A stretch of 64,000 bases of DNA from Bimastos eiseni. Lineage: Eukaryota > Annelida > Clitellata > Crassiclitellata > Lumbricidae. The stretch covers positions 58,415,494-58,479,493 of the forward strand of contig OY365807.1 in the NCBI GenBank assembly GCA_959347315.1, in the 5' to 3' direction. The translations under genes and the position numbers were made by a program. Of the stretch, positions 46,301 through 55,400 are shown piece by piece. The notes under the pieces are model-generated. The model made no database searches and was not told the DNA's origin. It saw only the letters and a program-made list of their open reading frames with translations. The first letter of the stretch is position 1, and every line of letters starts with the position of its first letter.

Positions 46301-48083
46301 ACAGTGTAGGGTTAAGTAAGCAATGTAAAACAATATACCTTTGGGGTAAAATATCCAATTACAATACAATATACAGTGGGGGAATATGCAATTTTAATAA
46401 AATATACTGTGGACAAAGTATGGAAACTTAATACAATATACTGTTGGGAAAAACATGCAAATTGAACAAAATAAACTGTGGTGCAAAATATGCAAATTTA
46501 GTATATTGTTGGACAAAATATGCGAATTTAATACAATATACAGTTGGGGAAAACATGTAATTTTAATATAATATACTGTTGGGGAAATTATGCAAATTTA
46601 ATACCATACACCATTGAGCAAAATATGCAAATTTAATACAATGAGTACTGTTGCGGAAAATATGCAAATTGTATACAATATACTGTGTGGCAAAGTATAC
46701 AAATTTAACACAATACGCATTGGGGTAAAAAATACAATTTTAATATAATACACAGCGGAAGGAAACATGCAATTATAATGCAATATACAATGTGGGAAAG
46801 TAAGAAATTTAATACAATATACTGTGGAGTAAATTATGCAGATTTAATACGATATATCATTCGGCAATATATGCAAATTTAATCACATAAACTGTGGGCA
46901 AAATATGAAAATCTAATACAATATACTTGGGAGGTAAAATTTGAAATTTAGTACATTATACTGTTGGGGAAATACGCAGTTTCATTAAAAAATAAATATA
47001 CTGTGGAGTGATGATGAGTGATGATGACGATTTCTCTGCCCGAGCAGTTCCGTGGCTGTTAAACCACCTGGGGATGAGAAGAGTGGCTTCCCGTTGCCTT
47101 CCTCACAGACAATAATGAGTGACAAACTTGTCCAAGGTTGGGAAACCACTCATCTCATCCCCGGGTGGTGTAACAGCTATGGACCTGCTTGGGCAGAAAA
47201 ATCATTATCATCATCACCCCACAGTCGGTCGGCCCGTAACGATCAGTGTGTGCCGAGTGCGCGGGTTCGACCCTCGTCCGGGGAGTCACAGTGTAGGGAC
47301 CTTGAGCAAGTCCTTCGCGCACAATTGCTCTGCATTACAACTGCAGTTGTGTCGTCGAGGCATGTGCACTTCTGAGCACAAAAAATGTTGGAAGAAAGGC
47401 AATATCAAATTTCAGTCGTATTGTATTGTTTACCGCTACGCCACTGCGTCCCATTCATACAGTGGGGTTCAGTATACAAACTCAATATACATCTGCAAGT
47501 ACCTCAGCTGATAGGTCTCCCTCTAAGGCATCCTGTAGCTCTTGTTCAAGTTCCTTATCCTGTCGAACACCAAAGGCATATGTATTCCACTCCACTTCTG
47601 TGAGAGTCTGTCAAAAATAGAAAAGATTCCACTGTTAGGATACTAATCTAAATTATTTGTTCATACATTAATTCATTCAAAAACATTAAAAATATGTTTG
47701 TAGACCAAAGTCTGCTACCAAACATCATGATCACTAAATATATACATACTAAGTTACTCTAAATGCTCTATACAAACCTGCGTAATGCACGGATGCATAT
47801 AATTATCAGCCTTGAAAGTATATATGCATTATGACCCTTAATTTTAATTATGTTATGTACCTGAGAGTGTATATGAACAGTTTATTTAGCACCTTTTCTA
47901 GAGGTGCTGCAACATGGCTATCTGAGTTCCAAAATGTTTGCCAAAATTTGAATGCATCCTCTGGGAAATCACAGAGACATGGCATGAGCTAATCAGTGAA
48001 ACAAGGATTCTCGAAAATGAGCAAAAAAAAGGAAAGAAAACCTTGAACTCGGAAAGCCATCTTCTTATGCCATCTGTTGACAT
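30677..48083 (-). CDS. HYCC1: Hyccin (FAM126 family), PI4KA complex subunit
   Basis: Hyccin stabilises TTC7 in the EFR3-TTC7-PI4KA complex that makes PI4P at the plasma membrane; loss of human HYCC1 causes hypomyelination with cataract. Exons, in transcript order: 48083-48042, 47607-47503, 46218-46090, 45112-45068, 44820-44740, 43648-43527, 42355-42260, 40131-39964, 38925-38838, 35879-35720, 31197-30677. Phases agree throughout; 518 aa (human 521). Markers are [75 protein letters not shown] and [10 protein letters not shown]; they follow the human order. The last exon is Ser/Pro- and acid-rich and poorly conserved. Introns are packed with repeats. Whether it is orthologous to HYCC1 or ancestral to HYCC1/HYCC2 is not decided; the symbol is given for the family. 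Confidence 0.95.
31318..31595 (+). repeat. Dispersed ~85-bp repeat (family D), three copies
   Basis: Each copy reads CAGTGCCAGTCCCAAGTCTG, then GATAAAG/GAGGGCGACGCCAATGAT, then CTTGTTATCACACAGTGTCG, then TAAACTGAA. Located in the last hyccin intron. The family recurs at 39090-39185, 43866-44075 (two copies), 54400-54470 and 61085-61135. Confidence 0.75.
32140..32350 (+). repeat. ~32-bp minisatellite 'GCAAAAAATGGGAAATAAAATCTTCTAATTA'
   Basis: Seven units with small length changes in the last hyccin intron. Confidence 0.85.
33125..33345 (+). repeat. ~20-bp minisatellite 'TCTTTGTTGGTTCTTGAA'
   Basis: Roughly ten degenerate units of CTTAAATCTTCAATGGTT or CTTGAATCTTTGTTGGTT, just 3' of the proximal hyccin last exon. 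Confidence 0.7.
33637..33959 (-). CDS. HYCC1: Hyccin alternative last exon (short isoform)
   Basis: A TGTAG acceptor at 33960-33964 (minus strand) opens an exon whose first two bases complete the split Glu codon left by the exon ending at 35720. It then reads [19 protein letters not shown], later [20 protein letters not shown], and stops at 33637-33639 after KDKET. The distal last exon (31197-30677) also starts with EDI in the same phase, so the two look mutually exclusive and give 452 or 518 residues. No good donor with the needed phase is seen inside, which argues against an internal exon. ATTAAA on the minus strand near 33386-33391 could end this transcript. Confidence 0.8.
34985..35115 (+). 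repeat. Short LINE 3' tail
   Basis: TCATTGGCTTTCAAGGATTT, then ATCTTCTCCTGGTTACCAAC, then CCTCAGATTCACATTTCGGT, then a (TAA)n tail. This is the same 3' end as the copies at 26.5 and 61.3 kb. Confidence 0.75.
35400..35445 (+). repeat. (CATA)n simple repeat
   Basis: ATACATACATACATGCATAC and so on. Related CACACACA and ACATACAT runs lie at 35590-35665. The stretch 35448-35560 also repeats 34220-34330 almost exactly (AATTCAATAAATGAATGATG ... AACTCAATCATTCGGCC), a local duplication of about 110 bp. Confidence 0.8.
36020..36440 (+). repeat. (AATAAT)n-rich region
   Basis: Long trinucleotide AAT/AAC/GAT stretches in the hyccin intron between exons 9 and 10. Another (ATA)n run is at 36655-36692. Confidence 0.8.
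36525..36580 (+). pseudogene. Retroelement ORF tail fragment
   Basis: Reads [15 protein letters not shown], matching the '[13 protein letters not shown]' tail also seen on the minus strand at about 20045-20085. It is the far C-terminus of the same class of element as the fragment that follows. Confidence 0.6.
36930..37660 (+). pseudogene. Retroelement C-terminal fragment with CCHC and RPDG motifs
   Basis: Antisense in a hyccin intron, with much higher GC than its flanks. The first frame reads [20 protein letters not shown] and [18 protein letters not shown], then [17 protein letters not shown] and LNDLV, then a stop. It resumes in shifted frames as [27 protein letters not shown] and [20 protein letters not shown], then [16 protein letters not shown]. 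The Cys/His cluster, RH..LND, RPDG and WD.T..D look like a nuclease-like C-terminal region found after reverse transcriptase in many invertebrate retroelements. In-frame stops show it is dead. Confidence 0.75.
37679..38206 (+). mobile_element. Possible non-autonomous Helitron
   Basis: It starts A|TCTATCTATATAATTACTTAAATC, has TCACGTG near the left end, and ends GTGATTTTTCAC (small hairpin) ... AACAGCTAG|T. The TC start, CTAG end and A/T insertion site fit Helitrons, but the hairpin is weak. Low confidence. Confidence 0.3.
38465..38820 (+). repeat. 16-17-bp minisatellite 'AAGTCCATTATGAGAA'
   Basis: About 22 units, alternating ATTATGAGAAAAGTCC, ATTATAAGAAAGTCC and ATTATATGAAAGTCC. It ends about 20 bp past the donor of the hyccin exon 38838-38925, so it occupies the start of that intron. 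A single stray unit occurs at 39531-39550. Confidence 0.9.
39090..39185 (+). repeat. Family D repeat copy
   Basis: CACTGCCAGTCCCATGCCTAG, then GGAGATGCTAATGATCTCTG, then TCATCACACAGAGTAGTTAA. Matches the copies at 31.3 and 43.9 kb. Confidence 0.65.
39580..39925 (-). mobile_element. Family A MITE copy
   Basis: The termini GATGAACCGAG and (reverse complement) TAGGGATGAACCGAAACTCG are inverted. The interior shares GTCGATTGTC and AACTCGGAC words with the copies at 42428, 55308 and 57757. No convincing target duplication. Family A copies are about 340-390 bp. Confidence 0.65.
40165..40385. repeat. (AT)n array with large inverted repeat
   Basis: Three ACACATGTATATGCATGTAT-GAATC units separated by (TA)n on the left face the inverted sequence GATTCATACATGCATATACA on the right. 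This forms a palindrome of roughly 170 bp that is prone to cruciform extrusion and assembly error. Confidence 0.85.
40390..40640 (+). mobile_element. Family A MITE end joined to another element's terminus
   Basis: ACGGATGAAACGAGTTTGAA to AGACTCCGAGGCTGAGTTTT is the left part of a family A copy. At about 40518 it stops and GGGGGACCATCCACATATCA begins, followed by GGTGAGGGGAGGGGTCAAGC. That resembles the GGGTC-type terminus of the 9022 element and the sequence near 51.9 kb. Probably an insertion. Confidence 0.5.
41281..41510 (+). mobile_element. tRNA-derived SINE, full head
   Basis: The head GGTGGCTGATTGGTTAGAGC fits a Pol III A box and GGTTCGACCC (41348-41357) a B box, about 50 bp apart as in tRNAs. 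The body continues GAACCTTGAACAAGTCCTTC, then CACAATTGCTCTGCAGTACA, then GCACTTCTGAGCACAAGATG. The tRNA of origin is not determined. Confidence 0.85.
41515..41815 (-). repeat. Dispersed retroelement-like fragment
   Basis: GC-richer antisense stretch (GCAGAACAAATTTCAGGCGG, GAGAAGGCGCGATCACC, AACTCTACACGCTGTGGGTA) fused directly to the SINE tail. It resembles untranslated 3' parts of invertebrate LINEs; no protein is readable. Confidence 0.4.
42428..42810 (+). mobile_element. Family A MITE copy
   Basis: From TAGGGATGAACTGAGTTTGA to GGCTTTAGTTTCATCCCATA. It contains GGTCGATTGTCGGTTT and AAAACTCGGACACATTGTTT. It sits in the hyccin intron between exons 6 and 7. Confidence 0.7.
43023..43438 (+). 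mobile_element. Family B MITE with TAGGGCTGTA termini
   Basis: Left TAGGGCTGTATAAAATAGG and right TTCAGTACAGTCCTA are inverted. The interior is dominated by ATTCGGCCGAATA/CTATTTGG words. Flanks GAAATAAT and GTAATAAC agree at 6 of 8 positions. The termini are hAT-like. Confidence 0.7.
43866..44075 (+). repeat. Family D repeat, two copies
   Basis: GACAGTGCTAGTCCCATGCC ... ATCACACAGTGTTGTCGAAC and, about 130 bp on, GACAGTGCCAGTCAAAAGCC ... ATCACAGAGTGTTGTTAAAC. Confidence 0.75.
45470..45760. repeat. SINE-like fragment
   Basis: AAATGATAAGGCAGTGGCAT, then AAGTTTGATTCCCTCTACCC (B-box-like), then GTATGCCAAGACCAAGAAAA. Related to the fragments at 19.7 and 21.3-21.5 kb, and to GTACGCTGAGGCTAAGAAGA at 45178. 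It lies in a hyccin intron. Confidence 0.4.
46300..47005 (+). repeat. ~38-40-bp minisatellite 'GCAAATTTAATACAATATACTGTTGGGGAAAA'
   Basis: About 18 degenerate units over 700 bp in the hyccin intron between exons 2 and 3. Each unit has TTTAATACAATATACTGT followed by G-rich GGGGAAAATATGCAA. Confidence 0.9.
47021..47216. mobile_element. Long hairpin (foldback) element
   Basis: The left arm 47021-47087 (CTCTGCCCGAGCAGTTCCGT, GGCTGTTAAACCACCTGGGG, ATGAGAAGAGTGG) pairs with the right arm 47146-47216 at roughly 80-85% over about 67 bp, leaving a 58-base loop. No coding frame. The sequence directly after the right arm is a SINE body. Confidence 0.8.
47219..47430 (+). mobile_element. 5'-truncated tRNA-derived SINE
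   Basis: Begins inside the head at GGTCGGCCCGTAACG, so the A box is missing. It retains GGTTCGACCC, GGGACCTTGAGCAAGTCCTT, CACAATTGCTCTGCATTACA and GCACTTCTGAGCACAAAAAA. About 80% like the 41281 copy by eye. Confidence 0.8.
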
Positions 48084-48464
48084 CCTCACAAATGGTCGCA
48101 CCCCTGGGAGTTCATGACCTCACACGATGCAGTCCTCTGTCTGAAAAAAAACAATCCATCAAGCGTGACATTGTACTTGAAAGCTACCTCTATGAGTGCT
48201 TTACGAAGTCAAGCGACAGCGCAAACGCGAGAAGTTACATAGTAATCGTAATCTCCAATCGTCTAAAGTAACACCTGAAAGCCAAGCACAAGGGCATCAG
48301 CTTATACACGAGTGCATAGAATGTACAGTGGGTCATTAAATGCTTTTATAAACTTGGAAGAACTCTGGTCTCTGGAATGTATGCAGGCACATAAACCAAG
48401 GGACCAAAGGGCCCCAATTGCATGTCTCTCTAATGTTCATGTACACTCATGTACCCTCTAATCT

Positions 48465-48745
48465 TTCATTACAGTGACAGTCTGAACCTGGATTCCCTGT
48501 TCTAATCCCCTAATCAGTGTCCCAGATTCTTTGTTCTAATCCCATAATCAATCTTAGATTCCCTGTTCTAAGCCTTGAATACCCGATCCATCGTCCAATA
48601 CAACAATCGTCGTTCTAATCCAAGAAACCTCATTTTCATCCCAGAAAGCTATTTCAACTTCCAGGAACTCCATTCTAATCCCAGCTAGAATTCCCACTTG
48701 AATACAAGAATCTTGATTCTAATCACAGAGAATTCCTTTGCATTA
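48465..48745 (+). repeat. ~20-bp repeat 'TTCCCTGTTCTAATCCCATAATC'
   Basis: About nine degenerate TTCTAATCCCA-containing units, upstream of the hyccin start codon. Confidence 0.65.
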
Positions 48746-48749
48746 ACAA

Positions 48750-50440
48750 AATTCACAAATTCCAATATCAGAATCTGAAAAATGGGTAGTCCAACTAAAA
48801 GGAGCAACATAAGTAATGCCATGCCATTGCCATACGAATCAATGCATCAATCCAGCCTATAATTATTAATAAAGTAATAAAGAATTACAGCACTCAATGT
48901 CATATTATAGCCATACGTAGGCGCCCTTGTAGCGGCATAGCTGTGTAACGGCGCTAAAGAAATTCTCGTTGTTATTATTTATTTATTAATCATGCAAAAA
49001 TACAATTACACTCCTGCAGAACAAATCCACTAGATTCTGCGCACTTTACGAATGCCTTCAAGGTGTACTAGCCTCAGGGCTCCGCCCCGACGGAAAGTTT
49101 CAGCTATAGACCAGTCATTAAACTTATCCAAGTAAGTCTAACTATGGCTTGGCATGTCAGGTCTGCTAAAGAAAACATGCTACTGAAACTCAACACGAAG
49201 TAAGACCGACCTATCCTGAAGGGCAGGCTGATACTTATCGACAAAATAACGTCTGCACCACACTTTATGGACTCTTCTGCTCTCCCACGCAACCGCTGTT
49301 ATTGACGATTATCCAGCGCTAACGCTAAAAACATCATGTCACAGCGACAAATTTACAGTAGCCAAAAAGCAGACATTGCATCCGCATTACAGAAAAATAT
49401 TTAAAAAATAAGCCGAGAAAAATTTAACATGTTTAAAACTCATCAGGCAAAATAACGTTTACCTAAATCAGCGCATGCGCAGCAGGATCCCGACATCCGC
49501 TTCACAGACAAAATAATATCATAGGGAAATATTAGCGCTAAAAAATTATATTCGTTAATTAATTATTTTTTACTGTTGTGTAATTTCTTTCACAATATTT
49601 TAAGGAACTAAACAAAAGTTACATTAGTGATCTGGTCTAACTGCAACGCAAAATAGGGGACAAATAGATTGAGCCGAAATTTGACCAGAATTCTTATTGA
49701 TCAGAATCAGGATGCAGAGGAAATCTTACAGTGTAATGTAATGTAAATCTTAGAAAATTTCTTAACGCCCACAAAAGCCACATCAGAAAGAACGATAAAA
49801 CGTCGCTACTTCAAATCAAACCCAAAATAGCCAAGGTACGCTGTTAGTTCTGGTACAAGGTCAAGCTGAGGAGGTCTAAGAACAATGCAGAATTATATAA
49901 ATACTTCCAAGTCAGCAAACATAAAGAGAGAAAATGCGCTTTCTGACATAAAACCGGTGACAGTAAAATTGCTTGCTAACCTTATTGTGAAACACACCAT
50001 CCAGTTGAGTTTCATGGTTTCATACACGTTCATACTTGCGCCGTCATTAATTTTCTTGTTTGGCAACAATAATTATACCAGTTCTTTGGTCTAAGATGGA
50101 GGCGCTAGCATGTTTTAGAGGTTGTTTCAGTAAATTAATAAATACTTCTTTATTATGTGAAGCATTGTATTTATAATATTTATTGTCGTCAGTATTGTTA
50201 TCGTTTTCACCTTGCTTGCTGGAACTGACACATCATAGAGACTTTGCATTTTAGGAGTGTGAGTTATAGCCGGGTCCCAGATTCGGAGCTGTATGCTTGG
50301 GATCAACCCGAATCACCGAAACCCGAATCCCTGAATGCGCTGAAAAGACCAAAAAGCCAGAATTCCGGAAACAGCAATGTACTATTGAAACACGCCAAAC
50401 TGTCTGAAAACAGCGCTATTCATTCATCAATCCCGCTTCT
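48750..50440. other. Upstream of hyccin; no gene seen
   Basis: The hyccin promoter and 5' UTR should lie upstream of 48083 in or near this stretch, but no start site can be fixed. CTAAGATGGAGGCGC at 50090-50104 resembles a YY1 site and could mark a promoter for either hyccin or MRPL10. Open frames here lack similarity. Confidence 0.35.
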
Positions 50441-50444
50441 GCGT

Positions 50445-50500
50445 GAATTCTTTTCATCGATCCAGCTTCCATTTGAGCAGAATCCTTTTCATCAATCCAA
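50445..50500 (-). repeat. Family C units
   Basis: TTTTCATCGATCCAGCTTCC then TTTTCATCAATCCAACTGC: two units of the dispersed 35-40-bp repeat. Confidence 0.6.
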
Positions 50501-51199
50501 CTGCGTTTTCGGGGATACGGCGGAAATCGGATTCCGGTTTCGGCGATTCGCTACGCCCCCGCTTGCTTAGCTTGGGTCAAACTATGCTATGAGCCCAGTG
50601 AAGTGTTGCCTCTAATTAAACATTCAGTGAATAGCCATGATGTGGCAACGATTTGTGATACAATGCCAGGAAGCCCATATTCTGTATGAGGTTATTAAGT
50701 TCATCGATTGGGATACGATTCTCGTTGCCCAGTGCAGTGTTGGGCTTACTTATAGTTTGGGGGACTCCAACATACGCATAATATTTTGATCTTTTGGTCT
50801 GCTGCCATTGGTCAGAACCAAATACCTCTGGCATGTGATTGACACAAAGGAGTTAGTAAGCTTTGTATATGTCTAAAGACGACACGAACCCTAGCACCAA
50901 CCCTAAACGACCCTCACAACACCTAAACTGACCGTAACCGATCCTCACGACTCTTAACCTGACCCTAACCGACCCTCAAGACGCACTACTATAAGAAATT
51001 ATAGGTTTTTTAAGAGTGTGCATGCGTTAAAGGTTGCGCAAAGGTCTCCACACAAGCCACGCATGAAATATGGCGTAAGTTGGAGTCCCGTTGTTGCAGC
51101 GTTGACCGGGTGTAAATAAAGGGTAAAATATAGTTTTAGCATCGGTAATGATTTAGCAATGCATATGGAGCAGTTCGCATAAGCACTACATAGAACATA

Positions 51200-51600
51200 T
51201 TAGTTTATGAACATAGAAGCCGGATGTGATGAAAATAATCATGCATAAATGGAAGCTGGATGTGATGAAAGAATTCTGGGTAGTTTATGGTTTTAGCATC
51301 TAAAAAATGTGCAGCAAGCAATGTAATCAAGAAAAATGCAGAACTGTCCCAAAATAGCATAATTCATTTAATCAATCCAACTTTTTCTACTTAGATATAT
51401 GATCCTTTTCATCGATCCAGCTTCCACTTATGTTTATTTCTTTTGGGAAAAATATATTCAGCCTAGCCGGTTTGATGCGAGAATGTCGATGCGACGGATG
51501 TAAAAAAGTTGTGTGCACACAAAAAACTGAATTGATGAAAAGAAATATACCTAAATGGAGGCTGGATTGTTGAATAGAAATATACCTAAATCGTGGACCC
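51200..51600. repeat. Family C cluster, units in both orientations
   Basis: ATGGAAGCTGGATGTGATGA (51249), then TTTCATCGATCCAGCTTCC (51406), then GATGAAAAGAAATATACCTA and AATGGAGGCTGGATTG (51533). The opposed units make a local foldback. Confidence 0.6.
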
Positions 51601-52019
51601 CTCCCCATGTGCACGTCCATCTGAGCTCTCCCCCCATGCAATCGCTAAATAACTAGAGACATCTGTAAGACATTGAGTTTACCATAGACTATTTCTTTTG
51701 TTAAGCATCGTATTTAACAGCTTAAATTTGTTAACTGTTATGAAGAAATAAAACACTAACAAGATTTGCATTTTGAAAAGCTTGTATGCTACATAAAATT
51801 GATTAAGCAGGAATATTGTCTGTGATTAGGTTTACAGTTCTGATTTTCATATTCCGTATTGTGGATATCATAATTAGACTATTTGCGTACATACATGTTT
51901 TCGGGACCCTCACCTCCACCTTGCACAAAATCGACAAAATTTGAAACCCCCTCCCTCTTGCTGCATACGTAAGCACGATATGTGACTGAAATTCAACAGT
52001 AATTTAAAGAAGCAATCAT

Positions 52020-52260
52020 CAGTAAAGTAGAAACTGGATTGATGAAGGAATTATGCTTAAATAGAAGCTGAATTGATGAAAACATAATGCTTAAGTAGAA
52101 GCTGGAATGATAAGAAAATGTTGTTACAAAGGAAGTGGAAACAATGAAAAGAAGGCCAGGTACGCATAGACTAGATTGATGAAAAGAATTACGCCTAAAT
52201 GAAAGCTGGATTGATCAAAACAATATACCTAAATGGAAGCTGGATTGATGAAAATAACTA
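52020..52260 (+). repeat. Family C cluster
   Basis: Six units of TAAATGGAAGCTGGATTGAT plus GAAAAnAATnATGC, the cleanest run of the family, just upstream of the MRPL10 start. Confidence 0.75.
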
Positions 52261-52430
52261 TAATATATTCTCTTCATTATAAAACCCTTTGTCTTGATTA
52301 CTTACTTATTGACTGTGTTGCAGTATTGTAAGCACGATCTATTTGAGCCCATTCGGGGGTGGCCATATTGTTTACAGGTTTCTAGTCTTTACTTTTACCG
52401 GCGTTGCGAGCGTCGGTTATAGTCAGTATT

Positions 52431-55400
52431 ATGACTAGTGTTGTACACAGTTCGCAAACGGTTCACAGATACCAGTTAGCAGTTTGCAGTTTGCACTTTA
52501 CCCACACTCGCGGTGATGTGTCATGATACCAGAATTAAATTTTTGATTGCAAATTAAATGGTTACTAATTTTTTGCACAGGAAGGTTTCTAGTCTTTTTT
52601 CATATGGGAAGTTGTAGAAATTACTAAAGGTGTTATATCAATGCTTTTATTAGCTTTTGATCGGCTTTGACAAGCACATATGCCTCTCTTAAGCTACATT
52701 AATGTTCAGAAACATAAATACATTCATTGGCATGTAAGGCTATCAAGAGTTACTTTACCTTACAATCTGCTTTCAGGGAAGCTCAACATCCCATTGTTCA
52801 TTCCGTTTCGTACGAAGTTCAACACAAAACGCATCAAACCAATTCACTTTGAACGCCGGGTACTAGAGGCAATAACTCAGCCGATCTATCGCGAGCGGTT
52901 GAAGGACACGAGCAAGGCCTGCTCGATACTCACAAAGCGAAAAGAGGAAGCCGCTCAGCTCAAGAAATCATCTGAACTGGTATTGTCCACAGGCAGACAA
53001 TCTAGCATGAAAATCCTTTTTAATGAGAATGCTGTACTTTTTAATGTGTTGTACACCAGAGTGCGGTTATGCAGTTCGTTCAATAAAGAATATACTTACT
53101 TTTATATTATTTACCTTCATTTATTATGCGAGATTGGTTGCCTTCATGCAATGTGTGAACAATTACCTTTGTTTGAGGTCTAGCCTTCATATATCAAACG
53201 AGCAGTTACCTTCATGCGATAATTGAGCTGGAGCAGTTACCATTTGCAATAAATAAATGGTTCTTTGTGAGTAAGAACTTGCTAATTACCTTCATGTAAC
53301 AAATAAATACCTATCCTCCTGCATTAAACGAGTTGTAACATTAACTAACCATATCAGTCACAAACTCAATCAGCTGTTATTAAATGTATTTATTGAAAGG
53401 TTGACCCTGCTAGTGGGACTATTTTCCCTTTGGGGTTCTTCCTTCCCTATTGATCCCATTTTATTAAAACGATTTCGCCATCAATTTTTCGCCACATAAA
53501 AAACACTTAAATGGAAGCGGGATTGATGAAATAAATATACCTAAATGGAAGCACGATTTCTTAAAATAATTTTACCTAAATGAAAGCAAAATTGACAGAA
53601 ATAAAAATACCTAAATGGAAGCAGGATTGATGAACAGAAATATGCCTAAACGTAAGCGGGATTGACGAAGAGAAATAACCTAAATGGAAGTGGGATTGAT
53701 GGCGAAAAATGTGTCGGTCGCCGCAAGCAAGGCGGCACATTTCAAGTGGTGGAAAAAGTTGGATTAAAAAATATTTGATGTAAAATGTAAATAATAGCAA
53801 GCCAGTGGACTATGGAAGAACTGTTTAATCATTATGATATACTGTTATTAAAGTTTAAAGTTATACACTCACTAAGTTAATACTTTTTTCAATTTTCATT
53901 TTTTCAGACTAGTAGTGTTGGTTTCTCTTCCTCCTATGATGTATGTTAAAATTTGTGGATTTCAATATGCAATTTTCATTTTTGGGAGGGGTGGCATAGA
54001 AATTTTTGGCCAAGGGGCAGAAAATTCTTTAATCCGTTCCTGTGTTAGTGTATTGGGATCAATAAAAGGAGATGGACATATTAATAATTGCACAATTTGC
54101 GATTACTTTGTAGGAAAACGGGTATGAACGCTTTCTGATTCGTGAGGCATGGAAGATTCTTGACGCAAGTAGGATGGTCATCGCGTTTCACACAGATTCG
54201 ATGGGAATGAGACGACGAACTGCCGTACACAATCTCTTCGTCCCAATTGGTCTTCTGCCGATCTATTTTCCACACGAGGTTATTAGGTCAGTTCGGAATT
54301 CATGCGTGTTCTGCATCGTATGAACACATTAATAAATGTTACTGCTCGTACAATACAGCACAGCTTAATGATTACCATATCATTACCATACCTGTGGTGT
54401 TGCCAGTCCCAAGCCTAGAGAAAGAAGGAGGGCGACGCTAAGCGTCTTTGTTAGGACAGTGTTTTTTAAAAACCAACTAGCTGCAGTACAATATAACTAT
54501 ATATGTTGCCTTCCTTAAAAAGTTCAGATGGGCAGTTCAAAGTAGTTTTTACTTCCCTTTCAGTAGTAGTGGTTTCAATTGCTAGTGACATCTCACGGCT
54601 GTCAGGCCTCTGCTTATGCTGCATGCTTTTATCTTGATTTTGTTGATCATGTTGATCTTTTTGTTTTTATGACTAAGATTGCCCTGGCCCAACATCGTGT
54701 GTTTGCTGTTGTGGGTCTATCTACCTGGAATGACCTTCCTCCATCACTGAGGGCTGAACTAATGACTGGCCTCTCTATCTTTAAAGGCATTTCTTTTCCC
54801 CTGTGGTTTCCATGTCAAGGGTGCCCCAAATAGTTATTCTGTGAGAGGTGCTATATAAATCTAAAGATACGATATAGATGTTTTTCCTTTGTTGGTTACT
54901 GTGTAGGTCCCTGGACAAAATCCTTCCCTTACAATTGCTCAGAATTGTCGATTGATGTTTGGTCATTACATGTATGTAGTGGCATACTAATGGTAATGAT
55001 ACCTCATCCGGTTGTACTTAGGAAGGCGATTGTGCCAACTAGACTGAGAAACCTGTTGCCCCTGATCTACCATTCGACGCTCGTGGTGACGGGTGAGTCG
55101 CTCCGAGTCAAGGAGATGATCGCTCTCACGAAGAAGATCCCTGACTTGGCGCTGCTTGGTGAGTCTTGGAATCTCCTTTTTTCACTGCTTAAGGTTTCTA
55201 TATTCAGTCACATTTGTGTAGCTCAAATGTTGACACGCTGGCTTCTTTATACCCAACGTTCCATCATGTATGGTTTTAAGTATGCTATGGAGATGAAGTA
55301 TGAATAGGGATGAACGAAAGCTTGGTTTGGAACTCTGCTTGGCCAGAGTTTCGTAGTACTCGACATGAACTCAGTCTCGGACAAATGATTTTCTGTTTTG

